Assembly: GCF_040939455.1 (NCBI RefSeq)
Contig: NC_134108.1
Location: forward strand, 81,202,001-81,266,000
Length of the DNA: 64,000 nucleotides
Source of the DNA: Microcebus murinus
Lineage: Eukaryota > Chordata > Mammalia > Primates > Cheirogaleidae
Direction of reading: 5' to 3'
Shown here piece after piece: positions 36,787-48,905 of this stretch. Each line of letters opens with the position of its first letter. Within the stretch, counting starts at the first letter, position 1. The notes beneath the pieces are model-generated. The model ran no database searches. It saw only the letters and a program-made list of their open reading frames with translations, and was not told the origin of the DNA. The position numbers were made by a program, and so were the translations under genes.

Positions 36787-37661
36787 GCCTGTTTTCTGCA
36801 GGTAGAATTTTGGTGGACTGACCAACATTTTGAACAGCCTTTAAAAATTTTGTACCATCTTTGCCTCTTTCAATTTCAGCTGGCAGCATTGCTACTGTCT
36901 TAATATTCTCAAGAACTTTATGGGCCTCCCATGTATTTCATGGGGATTTACCTTACATACAGATCTTTCTTAGATAATCCCATCTCTATTTATGGCTGCT
37001 ACAGAGATGGCTGAGGAGATCAATGAGTCACACCTTTCATCTCTTTAAGTAGCCTTTTGTGTAACTTAATATTATGGCCTTTTGAGTTTTCTAAGGCATT
37101 AGCAAAAGGTTTCATAGTCACACCCTGAGTTCTTTCACTATAACATGCCTTCCTGACTGTGAATCTCTTAATTTTATTCTTTTTCCATTTATATAGGTGC
37201 AGAATTTCTAAAATCATCAAAAACTGGTTCCTTTTTGAAAGTTCTTCCCTCAATTTCTCTCTGCTATCTTGTATTTTACTACAAGCAGCAAGAAAACCAG
37301 TTCGCACCTCCAATATGTTGCTTGGAAATTTCCTCAGTTAAATCACCAGGTTTGCTGCTTATAAGTTCTGCCTTCAGTATAACTGCAGGACACAATGTCT
37401 CCAAGTTTTCTGCCCCTTTATAACAGGGATTCTCTTTCCTGCGGTTTCCAATACTGTATTTCTCATTTTCTTCTCAGACCTCACCAGAAGCATCATCAAA
37501 GTCTGCATTTCTACAAATTGCCTGTTCAAGCTAATCTAGGATTTTTCTATAATGCTCCTCAACATTCTTAATATCACTATCCACTGCTTGATTCCAAAGC
37601 TGCTTCCACATGTTTAGCTATTTGTTACAGCAGTGCCCCACTCCTGGCAACAGAATCAGTA

Positions 37662-38302
37662 TGAGTTTTCTATTGCTGCTGTAAATAAATTACCACCAAC
37701 AACACAGATTTATTTTTCACAGTTCTTTAAGTAAAAAGTCTGGTAGGCTTTTACTTCTTTTCTCTGGGTGCCACAAGGCTGAAATCCAGGTGTTGGGTGA
37801 CCTAGATCTTACCTGGAGGCCCATAGAGGGGTAGGGAAAGCATTCAGTTCTAGGCTCATTCAAGCTGTTGGTAGCATTCAGTTCTGTGTTGTTGCAGGAG
37901 GGAGGTTTCTGTCTCCTCACTGTTTGTTGGCCAGGGGTGTTCTCAGCTGCTAGAGGCTCTCTGCATTCCTTGGCTCATAGCTCCCTCTGCCTGCGAAGCC
38001 AGCAATGGTGGGGCCAGCCCTTCTCAGGGTTTGAATCTCCCTGACCCCCTCTTCTGCCTTATCTCTTCTGCCTCTGTTATCTTCTACTGCATTTCTGACT
38101 CCATCTGGAGAAATTTCTCTGCTTGTAAGTGCTCATGTGATTAGGCTGGGCCTACCTTGATAATCCAGGATAACCTCTCTATTACAGGATCCAGAACTTT
38201 CATCACATTTTCAAAGTCTCTTTGGCCAGGTAATCAAATATTCACAGGTTCTGGAGATGAGGGTGCAGAAATCTTTGGGGGATCGTTAGTCTGCCTACCA
38301 CA
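37662..38302 (-). repeat. 5' LTR of the MaLR provirus
   Basis: Starts TGAGTTTTCTATTGCTGCTG and ends GTCTGCCTACCACA on the plus strand. Contains the decayed GCATTCCTTGGCTCATAGCT block, shared in weaker form with the other LTR (GCATTCTCTGGCTTGTGGAC). About 641 bp. Confidence 0.88.
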
Positions 38303-39300
38303 GAATATAAACCCACAACTCTTTCAAGTTATCGCTACGAACAAGAAAGAGAGGTAGAAAGTGAAGAGAAAATAGCCCTTGGGAGCCAAAGGAAATGGGA
38401 AAGCAGTCAGTAGTTTATGGCCGTCAGGTTTCAGAGTAATTACATGGGCTGGCGTCTGGGAGTACTGAGCAAACTGGTCAGCAGCCTGACAAATCTAGAA
38501 AGGTCTTTCTGGTTTGAATAGTGAATGCTATTCAAGGAAGTAAACTTAGGCAGCAAAGAAGGTCAAATAAAAAAAAAATGCCTCTGTCTTTAGTCATCAC
38601 AAACAAGTCTGATCAGGAGTTTGACAGCGTGAGAGCAGAAAGAGATGGTGGCTTCCTTTTGCTAACCCAGCAGGAATAGCAGCCATCAACAAACAGATCA
38701 TATTAAGATGGGCCATGATACTTAAAAAAGAGACTTCTTAATCCTGGAAGAGTATGTAGGAATCTATTTAGGGACGCTGCCATTTCCATCTGCTCTAATT
38801 TAAATTACTTTGCAGTGTGATTTTCAAACTGCTTGTACTAGAAAATTAATCAAAGAGCTTCATTTATTTCAGTTTGCTTTTCTGTGGTGTTGGCTCACAA
38901 GCACAGAAATATGATGAGATACCATATTTAGCTTAGCGCTTAAATCAAGATTACAAGGCCCTCTTAAGTATCATACTGACATTAGTGTGTTAATAATTCT
39001 TTCCCTGCCCTGATGGCTTACTTTCTAAATGGGATTCTTTCCAAATCCCTCCCACAGGGGAAAATAAAAGTAATTAAGACTTTGAAACAAGCCAGTATCT
39101 AGTAGTTCATGCACCATGCTTATCCAGGAAGTTTAATCTTAAATTTTAAAAAATTATTTCAATTATCAAGAAATTGGCTTTAGGCCACAGTAATAACTAA
39201 AAGGTTTCTTTTCTTTTTCTCTTTGTTTCTGGTGGTGAAATAAAGATCACAGTCAGGTAATTTTTTCTGGTTGTTTTCTTATCATTGTCCCCCTTATAGA
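38303..39300. other. Repeat-poor stretch, possible conserved non-coding DNA
   Basis: No gene or repeat recognised. 38750-39150 has the look of constrained non-coding sequence (TGCTCTAATTTAAATTACTT, a CTTAAATCAAGATTACAAGG segment). That is an impression only. Confidence 0.3.
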
Positions 39301-39301
39301 G

Positions 39302-39302
<1 letters not shown>

Positions 39303-39345
<43 letters not shown>
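39303..39345. repeat. (TG)n microsatellite
   Basis: About 21 uninterrupted TG units. The minus-strand frame across it (39294-39485) simply encodes a histidine-threonine run and is not a gene. Confidence 0.98.
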
Positions 39346-39346
<1 letters not shown>

Positions 39347-39657
39347 GGCCATTTTTCTCATTTATGTCTTTCCTGAAGATGCAGTAATTGATACTTGCAT
39401 GTGCTGGCATTGACTTCTGGAGCATTGTGTTTGAACTCCACCCCAGGACACCATTTAGTCTTATATGGAAGTGACTTTTCTTCATTATGCCATGATCATC
39501 TGGGATGGTGGGGAATGGGTCAGAGGAGTGGGGGAGAGTGTGATTCCTGGCTTACCTAAACATATGCTGCTTAATCTTATTTCATATCATTCCCAAGGGA
39601 AGGGGTACCTACATTTCCTATCCTATGCCACAAAAAGTCTGGGTGCATACTCCAAGG

Positions 39658-39848
39658 CAGGGGTCCTCAAACTTTTTAAACAGGGGGCCAGTTTACTGTC
39701 CCTCAGACCGTTGGAGGGCCGGACTACAGTTTTAAAAAAACTATGAACAAATTCCTATGCACACTGCACATATCTTATTTTGAAGTAAAAAAACAAACAG
39801 GCAAAAACACCTGCATGTGGCCCTCAGGCCATAGTTTGAGGACGCTTG
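39658..39848 (+). mobile_element. Short non-autonomous hAT element (MITE), 191 bp
   Basis: The 5' terminus CAGGGGTCCTCAAACT pairs with the 3' terminus AGTTTGAGGACGCTTG (reverse complement CAAGCGTCCTCAAACT), so the terminal inverted repeat is about 14 of 16. Flanking 8-bp duplications are CTCCAAGG (39650-39657) and ATCCAAGG (39849-39856), with one mismatch. It shares a terminal block with the element at 62374 in opposite orientation. No transposase is encoded. Confidence 0.92.
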
Positions 39849-39856
39849 ATCCAAGG

Positions 39857-41790
39857 TGAAGGAAATGTGAGGCACGGGCTTCAGAGGTTTAAGACTCAAG
39901 AGCACTGTCCAGAGCTCTGTTGGTGTCAAACAGTCTCCCCTGGTGCCACTTGCCATCTGCTTCTCAGCCTGTGGCAGGGTCCTCTTTTATCTGTGTCCCC
40001 CTAGGCACCTCGAGGCCACAGGCCCACCTTGCCTGATAGCAGGAGTCAGAGATGACTTGAGTGCACAGGAAAGTGATGTTCTTAGTTGTTTGTGGAATGA
40101 TGTGAGAGGTGACTTTTCTCATAGGTGCCCCTGCCACTCAAACTTCAGTCAGTTCTCCTAGTCACATGAATGTTCTCTTCAAGTGGACTTTTTTCGGGGT
40201 GATGGAAATTCATCAAATGTTTATATTTTTGGTTAAAATCAATGCCTAGTGAAGTAAAGACACATTTGTGGATGTGGAAAATCAGCAAAGGTCTGGCATA
40301 AGCTTTGGACTTGCACAGTCCAGGGAAAATTTATCTCGAACTCAAAGGAATGGGGAGATCCCACTTACCATCTGGGTGACACATGTTAGCATAATATAGT
40401 GTTTATATGTCACTATCAAAGCCTTTATCATCGGACGCTGGCATTAATTGAAAGTTCAGATCAGCAGAAGCATCATCTCTTGCGAAAGGGCATGTAACAA
40501 ATGTAATCTGTGCCCTCCTGACAGACAGTTCAGACACTATAATCCAATTTGTGAGGATTTGGGAAAATTGCAACCGGGATCATCTTCCTGCTGTCTCTAA
40601 ATCTAATTCCACTCCTCCTACCATTTCTTTCCTTCTTTCTTTTTCAGGTGCCCTACTCTTACCTCAATCTGTACTTGAAAATTACACAAAGCCACATTAC
40701 CTTCTCTGCCAGAAGTAGACTATTAATTAGAACTAACTGCTTATTAAAGAGTGGCTGCTTATTGGGCAGCCGTGGTAAATAAAGTATCACTATAACTACA
40801 CTTTGCCATGTCTTTGATATCACATTGGCAGTTTAGAACAAAATATTCCAGAAAATTTGCAGTTTGAACCCTGCAGGTTTGTTTTCTCCTTAGGATCTGT
40901 GAGCAGACGTCTGGGAGCAAGGGGCCTGCTACTTGTTTGCTTTCAGGCAACTGTACAGCAAAAGCAGCTTTAAATATAAAAGAGGTTCTGAGTTTTTAAT
41001 TTTTCACTGAAAGAAATGCTTTCTGCTTCTTGCCCTGACCTACTTAGACTTTAGCAAGCAGACATTGCTGGAAAAACAAGAACGTTCCTTGTCTATTCCT
41101 TGAGATGCCAGAAGAATGATGAGGGCAGCACACTAGGTTCATTTATAAAATAAAACCGATTTAAGCCACCATCAACAGTGGTCCAATTCAGACTCCCCAG
41201 GCTTTATGAATTTCCGTGTTAAAAAAAATTCTCCAAACTCTTAGATGCTTTATCTTTTGGGGCTGCATTTAAGATATAAATAGAAAAGGAGTTAATATGT
41301 ATGTGGGAGTTACTAGTTTATTTGAATTTCACATTAACAAATCTTTTAAAATGTGTAAAACTGTGGTTATAATTATGTTGTTTTTAGAGCTGAATATGTC
41401 ATTGATGGGCTCTGCACATCTTGAAATAATTGGAAACAGGATTTCCTGCAGTGATATATTTGTTCTACGTAACTTTCCTGTGCTACCAGGTACTGAAAAT
41501 AAGGAGAGAGTGACAGCATGCTAGAAAAGACAAGGTGAATACATATTTATAGAGTTTTTTTTTTTTTTTTGTAATAAGGCTACAGCTTAGAAAAAGAAAA
41601 GTTGGCAGACTGTGTTAAGATGAATCCCATGTGTTCTATAAATCTTGGTGGAATCACTCTGGGTTTAAAAAGTCTTAAATTTTGCTGGTGAACAAATTTG
41701 GTTTGATTCAATATTATTGGCTCAATAATCATTACAACCTTACCCTGTTTTCCTCAGTATTTCCTGCAAGTTACAAAAATTTCTTTTGTT
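39857..41790. other. Unassigned DNA, partly repeat-poor
   Basis: No gene. 40210-40640 has mixed composition without repeats and could be a conserved non-coding element. A T-run lies at 41557-41571. The frames at 39943-40161 and 41297-41524 have no recognisable content. Confidence 0.35.
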
Positions 41791-41800
41791 AAAATATTGT

Positions 41801-42158
<358 letters not shown>

Positions 42159-42164
42159 TTAAAA

Positions 42165-42345
42165 ATAATATCTAACATGTATTGAGTTCTTCCATGTGAA
42201 GGGCATGTGCTAAGCAATTTAACATATTATTTTGTTTAATTCTCACAACCACCACATAGTTTAGTATTATTAGTAAATGAAATTGTTTCTGTGAGGTTAG
42301 GTAACTTGACCATGTGAGTGGTAAATTATGTGACTGGGATATAAT
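42165..42345 (+). repeat. MIR SINE
   Basis: ACATGTATTGAGTTCTTCCA, GGGCATGTGCTAAGCAATTT, ATTATTTTGTTTAATTCTCA and GAGGTTAGGTAACTTGACC follow the MIR order. It is followed by a second MIR-like piece at 42350-42500 beginning AATTGCTAAGATTTATATAG. Confidence 0.85.
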
Positions 42346-42349
42346 AATA

Positions 42350-42500
42350 ATAATTGCTAAGATTTATATAGCAAATAATCATAACATATTGAATCTTGAC
42401 ATCAATCCAACAACAGAAAAGTAAAGAAGAATAACAGAATATGTGGTAAAACCAGAGTTTGAACCTCATCAGTTTGACCCCAGCTCCTTGAGTATTAAGC
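42350..42500 (+). repeat. MIR-like fragment
   Basis: Starts with an AATAATAATAATTGCTAAG run and includes AACCAGAGTTTGAACCTCAT, compatible with a decayed second MIR in the same orientation. Confidence 0.5.
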
Positions 42501-43050
42501 TATAAAATTGTGCTGTTCAAAATGGTAGCTACTAGCCACACATCACAATTTAAATTTAAATTAATTGTCAATTTAATTGACATTGTAAAACAGTTTAGCT
42601 CTTCAGTCACTAGCTACATTCAAGTGCGTAATACTCATATATAGCTAGTAGATACCATGTTGGACCGCACAGATTACAGTGTACTTCTACCACCACAGAA
42701 AATAGCATTGAACAGTACTGCTTTAAACATTTTATGCTAATGTTTTCCTGATTAAATTTTAATGAAATAATGTGAACTCCAGGAAGAAATTGGGGAAACA
42801 CTTAAGTTCTATTGGCAACACATGAGCTAATCACCATTTGGGGTGACCTTATTTTACTGATGGCTCATCTCATTAATTTTATTTTTTTAATTATAAATTC
42901 CAAGGTAGGAAAATTTCTGATCTTATCCCCAAATTCTGGGCATTCTCCTTATTTTAAAACTGTGCCTCCCTTTTCATGGGCCACATAACTCCTAATAACT
43001 TTCTATTTGGGAACATTAAGTGGTTAAAATATCTTCAAGGAGAAAAGAGA
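42500..43050. other. Unassigned DNA
   Basis: No gene. TTTAAATTTAAATTAATTGTCAATTTAATTGACA at 42549 onward forms AT-rich inverted repeats (TGTCAATTTAATTGACA is a palindrome with a short centre). Positions 42600-42720 may be a decayed SINE or DNA-element tail. Confidence 0.35.
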
Positions 43051-43053
43051 TAC

Positions 43054-43412
43054 AATGGAGTACTATTCAGCTTTAAGAAATAATGGTGATATAGCATCTC
43101 TTGTATTTTCCTGGATAGAGCTGGAACCCATTCTACTAAGTGAAGTATGTCAAAAATGGAAAAACAAGCACCACATGTACTCACCAGCAAATTGGTATTA
43201 ACGGATCAACACCTCAGTGGACATATAGGAATAACATTTATCGGGTGTCAGGCAGGTGGGGAGAGAGGGGGGGATGGCTACATACAAACACAATGAGTGA
43301 GATGTGCAACGTTTGGGGAATGGTCACGCTTGAGGCTCTGACTCGAGGGGGGAGGGAGGATGGGCAATATACGTAACTTTAACACTTGTACCCCCATAAT
43401 ACACTAAAAAAA
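43054..43412 (+). mobile_element. L1 LINE 3' end, strepsirrhine lineage, 5'-truncated
   Basis: Starts inside the ORF2 tail (ACAATGGAGTACTATTCAGC), continues through CATTCTACTAAGTGAAGTAT and a 3' UTR with a G-rich block (GGGGAGAGAGGGGGGG at 43258-43273), and ends CACTTGTACCCCCATAATAC with a short A-tail. Closely similar in layout to the L1 ends at 25.0 and 46.4 kb. Confidence 0.92.
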
Positions 43413-43628
43413 TCCACTCTAAAAATTGGAATTCTTCCAATAAATATATTTACAGATTTCTTTGCTAAGGAGAATAACTGAACTGTTTCCCCCATATTGT
43501 ATTCTTAATACTGTTTAGTCATTTGAAACATAATCTTGTCTTTTTTAAATGGTATAAATTATTTCACTGAAGAATAAAATAATCAAGAAGGAATTTTCTA
43601 ACTTTGAGTACCTTTCTATTTCCATGTA

Positions 43629-43991
43629 CAGGTGGTCCCTGATGTACAATGGCTCAGCTTACAATTTTTCAACTTTACAATGGTATGAAAGAGATACGCA
43701 TTCAGTAGAAACTGTACTTTGAGTAGCCATAAACCGGTCTATTTTTTTACTTTCAGTGAAGTATTCAATAAATTATATGAGATATTCAAAACTTTATTAT
43801 AAGATAGGCTTTGCGTTAGATGATTTTGCCCAATTTTAGGCTAATGTAAGTATTATGAGCATGTCTAATGTAGGCTAGGCTAAACTATGATGTTTGGTAG
43901 GTGGGTCTATTAAATACATTTTTGACTTAATATTTTAAACTTATGATGGGTTTATCAGAATGTAACCCCATTATAAGTAGAGGAGCATCTG
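43629..43991. mobile_element. Tigger-like (TcMar) MITE, 363 bp
   Basis: The left end CAGGTGGTCCCTGATGTACA and the right end (reverse complement CAGATGCTCCTCTACTTATA) form decayed inverted termini. The element is bounded by TA on both sides (43627-43628 and 43992-43993), the mariner-superfamily target. Internal words GATACGCATTCAGTAGAAAC and GGCTAATGTAAGTATTATGA fit a known Tigger-derived family. Non-coding. Confidence 0.85.
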
Positions 43992-43999
43992 TATATCTA

Positions 44000-46340
44000 A
44001 GTTGGATTCTTCACTCTTCATTTCTTGATTTTAAAATAATTAAATAAAAGAAGCAAATGCTGCTTATTACTTAAATTCTGACATTCTGGATATCTATATC
44101 TGTTTGGTTAATTCCAATTTATGAAGGTGTTCTGAATAATAATTTCAAAATTGATTGGATGCATTTCAGATGGGGACCTGTTTTTTATAGCAACGTATTG
44201 GGTTTACAGACTGAAAGACTATTCCAAACAGTATTAACTAAAGTTGCATAATCATAGGATGAGACCCCTCCTTCTCCAGACAACTCATATATATTTTTAT
44301 AAAAGGCAGAGCAGGCCAAACCCCATCCCAGTTTCCTGCCATGATTTTCCAGTCACCTATAGATTGTCCTATCTAGCCCTAGAAACTATCAGTTTCATGG
44401 TGAATATGTGCTCTCTGAGGGGAGAAGACTCCTCATGAGGACAGTACTAGAATCCCAGGACTAGTTAGGGAGTTTTTACTGGTGGGTTACCTATGGGAGC
44501 CTCTTGCCAGAGGGTATGAACTAGACACATGAGTCAGAGGAAAATCTAAGATTTGGGGCTAGAAGCAAGTAGTTCAGGCACTAGAGCAAAAATAAGACTA
44601 AAGAGAAGGTCTAGAGTCGATATGGGGAAGCCACTGGGGAGCAAAAGGAAAAAAAAATAGGGCAATTTGGAACTAGGGTGGTAAATACGGAGTTTCTGAG
44701 GAGGATAGTAGTATTATGCAGTCCTAAGCTTGAGTTGGAAATCTTTAAATAAAGAACCATGAGTCACATAGATCAATGTGGAGTTTCACTGGCTGGTGCA
44801 TGTTGGGAGACAATTCTCTATGGGTCTTTTCAGTTTCTGCCCATTTTCTGAGCAGAGGTACTCACTCTCTTTGTTCCGGATTAACTGTTCAAGGATGTCT
44901 GTATAGTGAACAGCTTTGGAAGATAAGGATCCTGTCTTCATCTGGAACAAGATCAAATTTCCTTACTCTCCAGTATAATACCTATGCCTTCTTGCAGAGC
45001 AAGGTCCATCAGGCTTACTGCTCCTTATAAAACATTTGGGTTCCCTAATCTCTCCTGCCATGTGTCCCACTAAAGTGCAGGTATCGCTTGGTCTTTTTCA
45101 CATTACCCTGTGGGAATTGGGGCTCAGGAGACCAGCAGAAATGCTTATAATCTGGCTACAGCTATTTTTATGAGTAATAAACTGTCATTTGTCTCTGACC
45201 CAGGGATCTTGTGTCTTCGGCCAGGATCTGTGAAAGTATGGTAGCCTATTATGTTAGCTTGCAAGTAGGGTAAAATCTCATATCCTTCACGCTTCTTAAC
45301 AGTCAGTATAACTTGGAAATGATCTTCATCTCCATTAGCTCAAGCACTGAAGTACTTTGAAAGATAATAGCATGACCCAAAGTGCCAACAAAAACTGGGC
45401 CTCAGTTTCCCCAAGTTCCCCTCACTGTAGGAGGGGCATTGGGGTAAGTAGGGCCCTTGATCCTTTTGATTAGGTTTCTGGTGTCTTTGGCTGTCCTGTT
45501 CCCCAATATCTCTAGTTTAAGGAGCAGAGAGATATAATATATAATTACACATAGGTGTCTGCTTGCACTGAATTTTGTATTTAGTAATGGTGTCAAGTTT
45601 TAATCTGTTTTTAATTATGTTTGTGTATGTAAAAGCACTATATAATCACTTTGTCAATTTGTTTAGGTGGCTTAATTTTTATCATCAATAGACTATATTC
45701 CTTCACATGAATACTGACACCTACTTTGAAACCATTTTGTTTTTCTACTCTTCCTTATATTTGGCTGCTGTGAGTTGCATTCACTGTGTATTGTGTGACT
45801 TGCGTGGGTGTGACAATGTGTCACACTAGCCCCTCCTAGGAGATTGTTATGACTCACAAATATTCAGGATACGGAGAAGATATTTACATGACAACTGAGA
45901 AAGATTAAAATTTTAATTAGAAAGTCAAAACTCTCTAAGTATACAATAGAAAAGAAACATTATTAGATTCCAAAATTATTTCCTATTTTGTCCCCTTGCA
46001 GAGGAACAAAATGGATCTGACTCACAGTTTGCTGCTAGCAGATGTAAGACATTTTGAGAACCTTTCAACCTGATTTCTGCTTGTTTTGCCATTGGAAAAA
46101 ATCACAAAGCACTTGATCCAGGATTCTTGTAGTTTACCCCTCCCCCTTCCCGCACCTACTGCAGCCTACACCACTACAACTTCTAAGTTTCTAAAAAAAA
46201 GAAAAAGATGCTTATGAGTGTCTAACAAAATGAAAACTGTAAAAACCAACTTCTCTACTCAACAACTACCTTGAGAGCTATTTCTGTTCTGTTCATTCTC
46301 ACATTCCTGTATAAAAATATAAGCGTTTTAAGAAAACACA
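44000..46340. other. Mostly unassigned, possible LTR remnant
   Basis: No gene. The segment 45110-45250 (AGTAATAAACTGTCATTTGT, CTGACCCAGGGATCTTGTGT) looks like the R/U5 end of a plus-strand retroviral LTR. Upstream sequence from about 44230 may belong to it, but no boundaries or duplications were found. Confidence 0.35.
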
Positions 46341-46355
46341 CAAATTAGTAGTTTT

Positions 46356-46610
46356 AATTTTTTTTTTATTTCGGCATATTATGGGGGTACAAATTTTAAG
46401 ATTTCAAAAAATGCCCTTTTCCCCCTTCCCCCGTAAGTCTGAGTTTCCAGCGTGACCATCCTCCAGATGGTGCACATCTCACTCATTATGTATGTATATA
46501 CCCGCCTCCCTCCCTCTCCCACCTGCTCCCACCCAATTACTGTAGTTCCTATCTGCACACTTAGGTGCTGCTCAGTTAATACCAGTTTGCTGGTGAGTAT
46601 TAATTTTAAA
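46356..46610 (-). mobile_element. L1 LINE 3' end, 255 bp, reverse orientation
   Basis: Starts with a T-run (poly-A tail on the minus strand), then ATGGGGGTACAAATTTTAAG, a C-rich tract and TGGTGCACATCTCACTCATT, ending inside the 3' UTR near CCAGTTTGCTGGTGAGTA. It is bounded by the 10-bp duplication TAGTAGTTTT at 46346-46355 and 46611-46620. A heavily 5'-truncated insertion in the same L1 lineage as 43.0 kb. The frame 46379-46630 is only its reverse reading. Confidence 0.95.
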
Positions 46611-46732
46611 TAGTAGTTTTGCAATTTCATTCATACTATAGAAATATGGGAACTCTAATGACATGGGCAATTAACATGTCCATTTGTGCCCAATTTTGTC
46701 TTGCTAATGTATAATGGTTGATGTAGAAAGAG

Positions 46733-46781
46733 CATAGGTAAATAGGAAACATGAGTAAACATAGGTAAATAGGAAACATGA
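46733..46781. repeat. Local 27-bp tandem duplication
   Basis: CATAGGTAAATAGGAAACATGA occurs at 46733-46754 and 46760-46781, identical over 22 bases, with a GTAAA linker between them. A recent small duplication. Confidence 0.93.
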
Positions 46782-47002
46782 CCTATAATTTGTATGACAC
46801 ATATGTGTTGGTTTGTACTGAAATTGTTTTTAGAACTAATGCCTAGTCTTTAACCCTTTCAATTGAGTTTCTGTGTAAAATAATTATTTTAGAGTTTTTT
46901 CTGTTTATATGGTTTAATTTTTGTCACTATTCAGAATATCCATACATTCTTCATGAATTCCCAGAATAAAGTGAAGCTTGCATGTTATTTTTTTTCCACC
47001 AG

Positions 47003-47100
47003 GGATGAAGCAAATCTATCCAGAGAAGGAATACATCTGCACATTCATTGGCCAAATAAAGAAATACAATACAACCACTGAGATTTTCAGGAGCTTACAG
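47003..47100 (+). other. Exon-like segment (weak candidate)
   Basis: A strong acceptor-like tract (TTATTTTTTTTCCACCAG, ending 47002) precedes 98 bp with no stop in one frame and an internal ATG at 47005. It ends at a CAG|GTATTG donor-like site (47101). Translation of the open frame gives no family I recognise, and no partner exon is visible. It could be a lncRNA exon, an alternative exon or chance. Confidence 0.2.
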
Positions 47101-47199
47101 GTATTGCAGTTACAAAATTCAGTTTATATTTCTTTCAGGTTTTTCTTGTCCATTTTTTTCTCTGATAGTGCAAATGAAGCAGTTATAAGCATTTTTTAA

Positions 47200-48720
47200 A
47201 AATCTGATAACACTATTAGATTATGCTAAATACATATAGTATCTAATTTAAAGTAAAAGGAATTAAACTTTTCCCCCACTCTTGATTCTTTTATATTCTT
47301 CATCAGCTAGTTGAAAATTCCTGTCCCTAACTTAAGGCCCAGAAATATGAGTTTAAACCACTGTGAGAGTCCATTTAATTTTCACATAAAGTTCACAGGA
47401 AGTCACGTGAACCAGGATACACTGTACATCTTTTAGAGAATATCTAATCCAGAGAGGCTAAATTATATCCATTATGCTCTATCATGGCTAGTTGGTAAGT
47501 GCTGCCAAGGAATATCTTAGTCATGTTTGATGAGTGTAACATTTCAGCGGTGTTTCCATACCAACGTGAAGGCTAGACAGGCTTTCCTCAGAAAAAGACA
47601 TTTATAGAAAGCTCTGAAATGTGTTATGTCTAGATCTTCTCCGAGAAAAATATATCCTAGAGCTAGAAGGAAATGATATCCTAAAGATATTGTATTAAAC
47701 TTTTCCAGAAGGTGTCAGCAGTATTGGGTAAACCACAATATAAAAAATTTGGGTGTAATTGAGATCTGACAATCTTAGAGCTGGTTGTTGATTCTGCCAC
47801 TTGTAAATCTGGTAGTCTGACCACTCCTTGAGTATTTAAAAATTGTAAAAAGTTGCTTAACTACCTTAAGATGGAGTGAAGTAAGAGCATGTATTAAAAA
47901 AGGTTAATTAGAAGTCAGCACCAGAAAGTCTGCCTCTCTGCTGTTCTGCTGAGAGATTCACATGGAGGTCCTGCCATTAACTGTCACATGTCAAGACTCA
48001 CTACCATTAACTCTGATGGACTCAACTCCTTTTCGCAATGTGTAGCTACTAGAAGGAAATTTTTGGTATGCACATTTGCAAGGACTGATGAGTTGGAAGA
48101 CATTAGGAGCATACAAGAATATCAAATAAAAAGCAGCAGACATGAATTTCTTTAGCAATATACTTGAAATTATGTTAGTGCAAAAATATGTGCTGACTTA
48201 ACTCAGCTTTAGATGTGTGCTGAGAATAAATCTGCATAGTTAGGATTTAAATTATAAATCAACAGTTACTGTACCTTTTAGGCAGTTCTTAAGTAGAAGC
48301 TTTATGAATCTATATTTCTTTATACAGAATAAATCAAAATACTAAAATTTAAGCAACATATCATATCTGCACTAGACATTCTTACTGTAAGGAGAAATAA
48401 TTAGGAAATATATTTCATTCATAGAAATAGAAAACTCTTTTTACCTAAGGTGCTATTTTATCTGAATACTTGAAAGGATGTTATAAATAATCTTATGAAT
48501 TTGACTTTGGGCAATTTGTAATCCTTCAGTTAGCTGCTAGGTATCTTATTTCTGCCCTATATTTTGTTGAATTCATATAGATTCTGATATTTTGTTAGTT
48601 CCATTTCTACTCTATATTTTATTACCTATTTTTTCCTTAGCTCTTATAAAATCTCTATGTAGGTTTTCTTAAAATTTCTTATGCTTGATTGACTTCAGAA
48701 TGCAAGACGCAGAGAGCGAA
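47200..48720. other. Unassigned DNA with a possible MIR relic
   Basis: No gene. 47435-47500 (ATCCAGAGAGGCTAAATTAT, CATGGCTAGTTGGTAAGTGC) resembles the MIR tail. Confidence 0.35.
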
Positions 48721-48724
48721 ATAG

Positions 48725-48905
48725 AATGAGCACAATCTTTGAAGTCAGACAGAACTAGGCCTGAATCTCAACTGTACCACTTACTACCAGTGTGATCTCA
48801 GGCAGGTCACTTAATTTATCAAAGCCTCAGTTTCTTTATATTACAATATTGGGACAAAGGTAATTACCTTACACATTTGTTGGGAGCATTCTAAATAGCA
48901 CATTC
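48725..48905 (+). repeat. MIR SINE
   Basis: TGAAGTCAGACAGAACTAGG, CTGAATCTCAACTGTACCAC, CACTTAATTTATCAAAGCC and CTCAGTTTCTTTATATTACA follow the MIR order through the core and tail. Confidence 0.9.

Larger units (their letters stand above)
35252..38302 (-). mobile_element. MaLR (ERVL-type) provirus, complete but decayed, with a nested LTR
   Basis: Two LTRs of the same type (35252 to about 35920, and 37662-38302) flank an internal region, and the whole is bounded by the perfect 5-bp duplication GAATA (35247-35251 and 38303-38307). Removing the nested LTR and one duplication copy leaves about 2.7 kb, a plausible size for a MaLR provirus. The internal region holds only short frames (the longest 97 codons, minus strand, 37020-37313), so there is no coding capacity. 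This is an ancient fossil retroelement. Confidence 0.88.

Noticed and set aside
33495..38310. Possibility that the LTR cluster is one very long element
   Set aside because: The LTR at 33924-34244 is separated by a MIR and unassigned DNA from the provirus, whose own GAATA duplication closes it at 35247-38307.
39294..39485. A frame with a His-Thr tail
   Set aside because: Translation of the (TG)n microsatellite on the reverse strand.
42549..42585. AT-rich inverted repeats considered as an origin or hairpin element
   Set aside because: The palindrome is short and of low complexity, and such structures are expected in AT-rich DNA.
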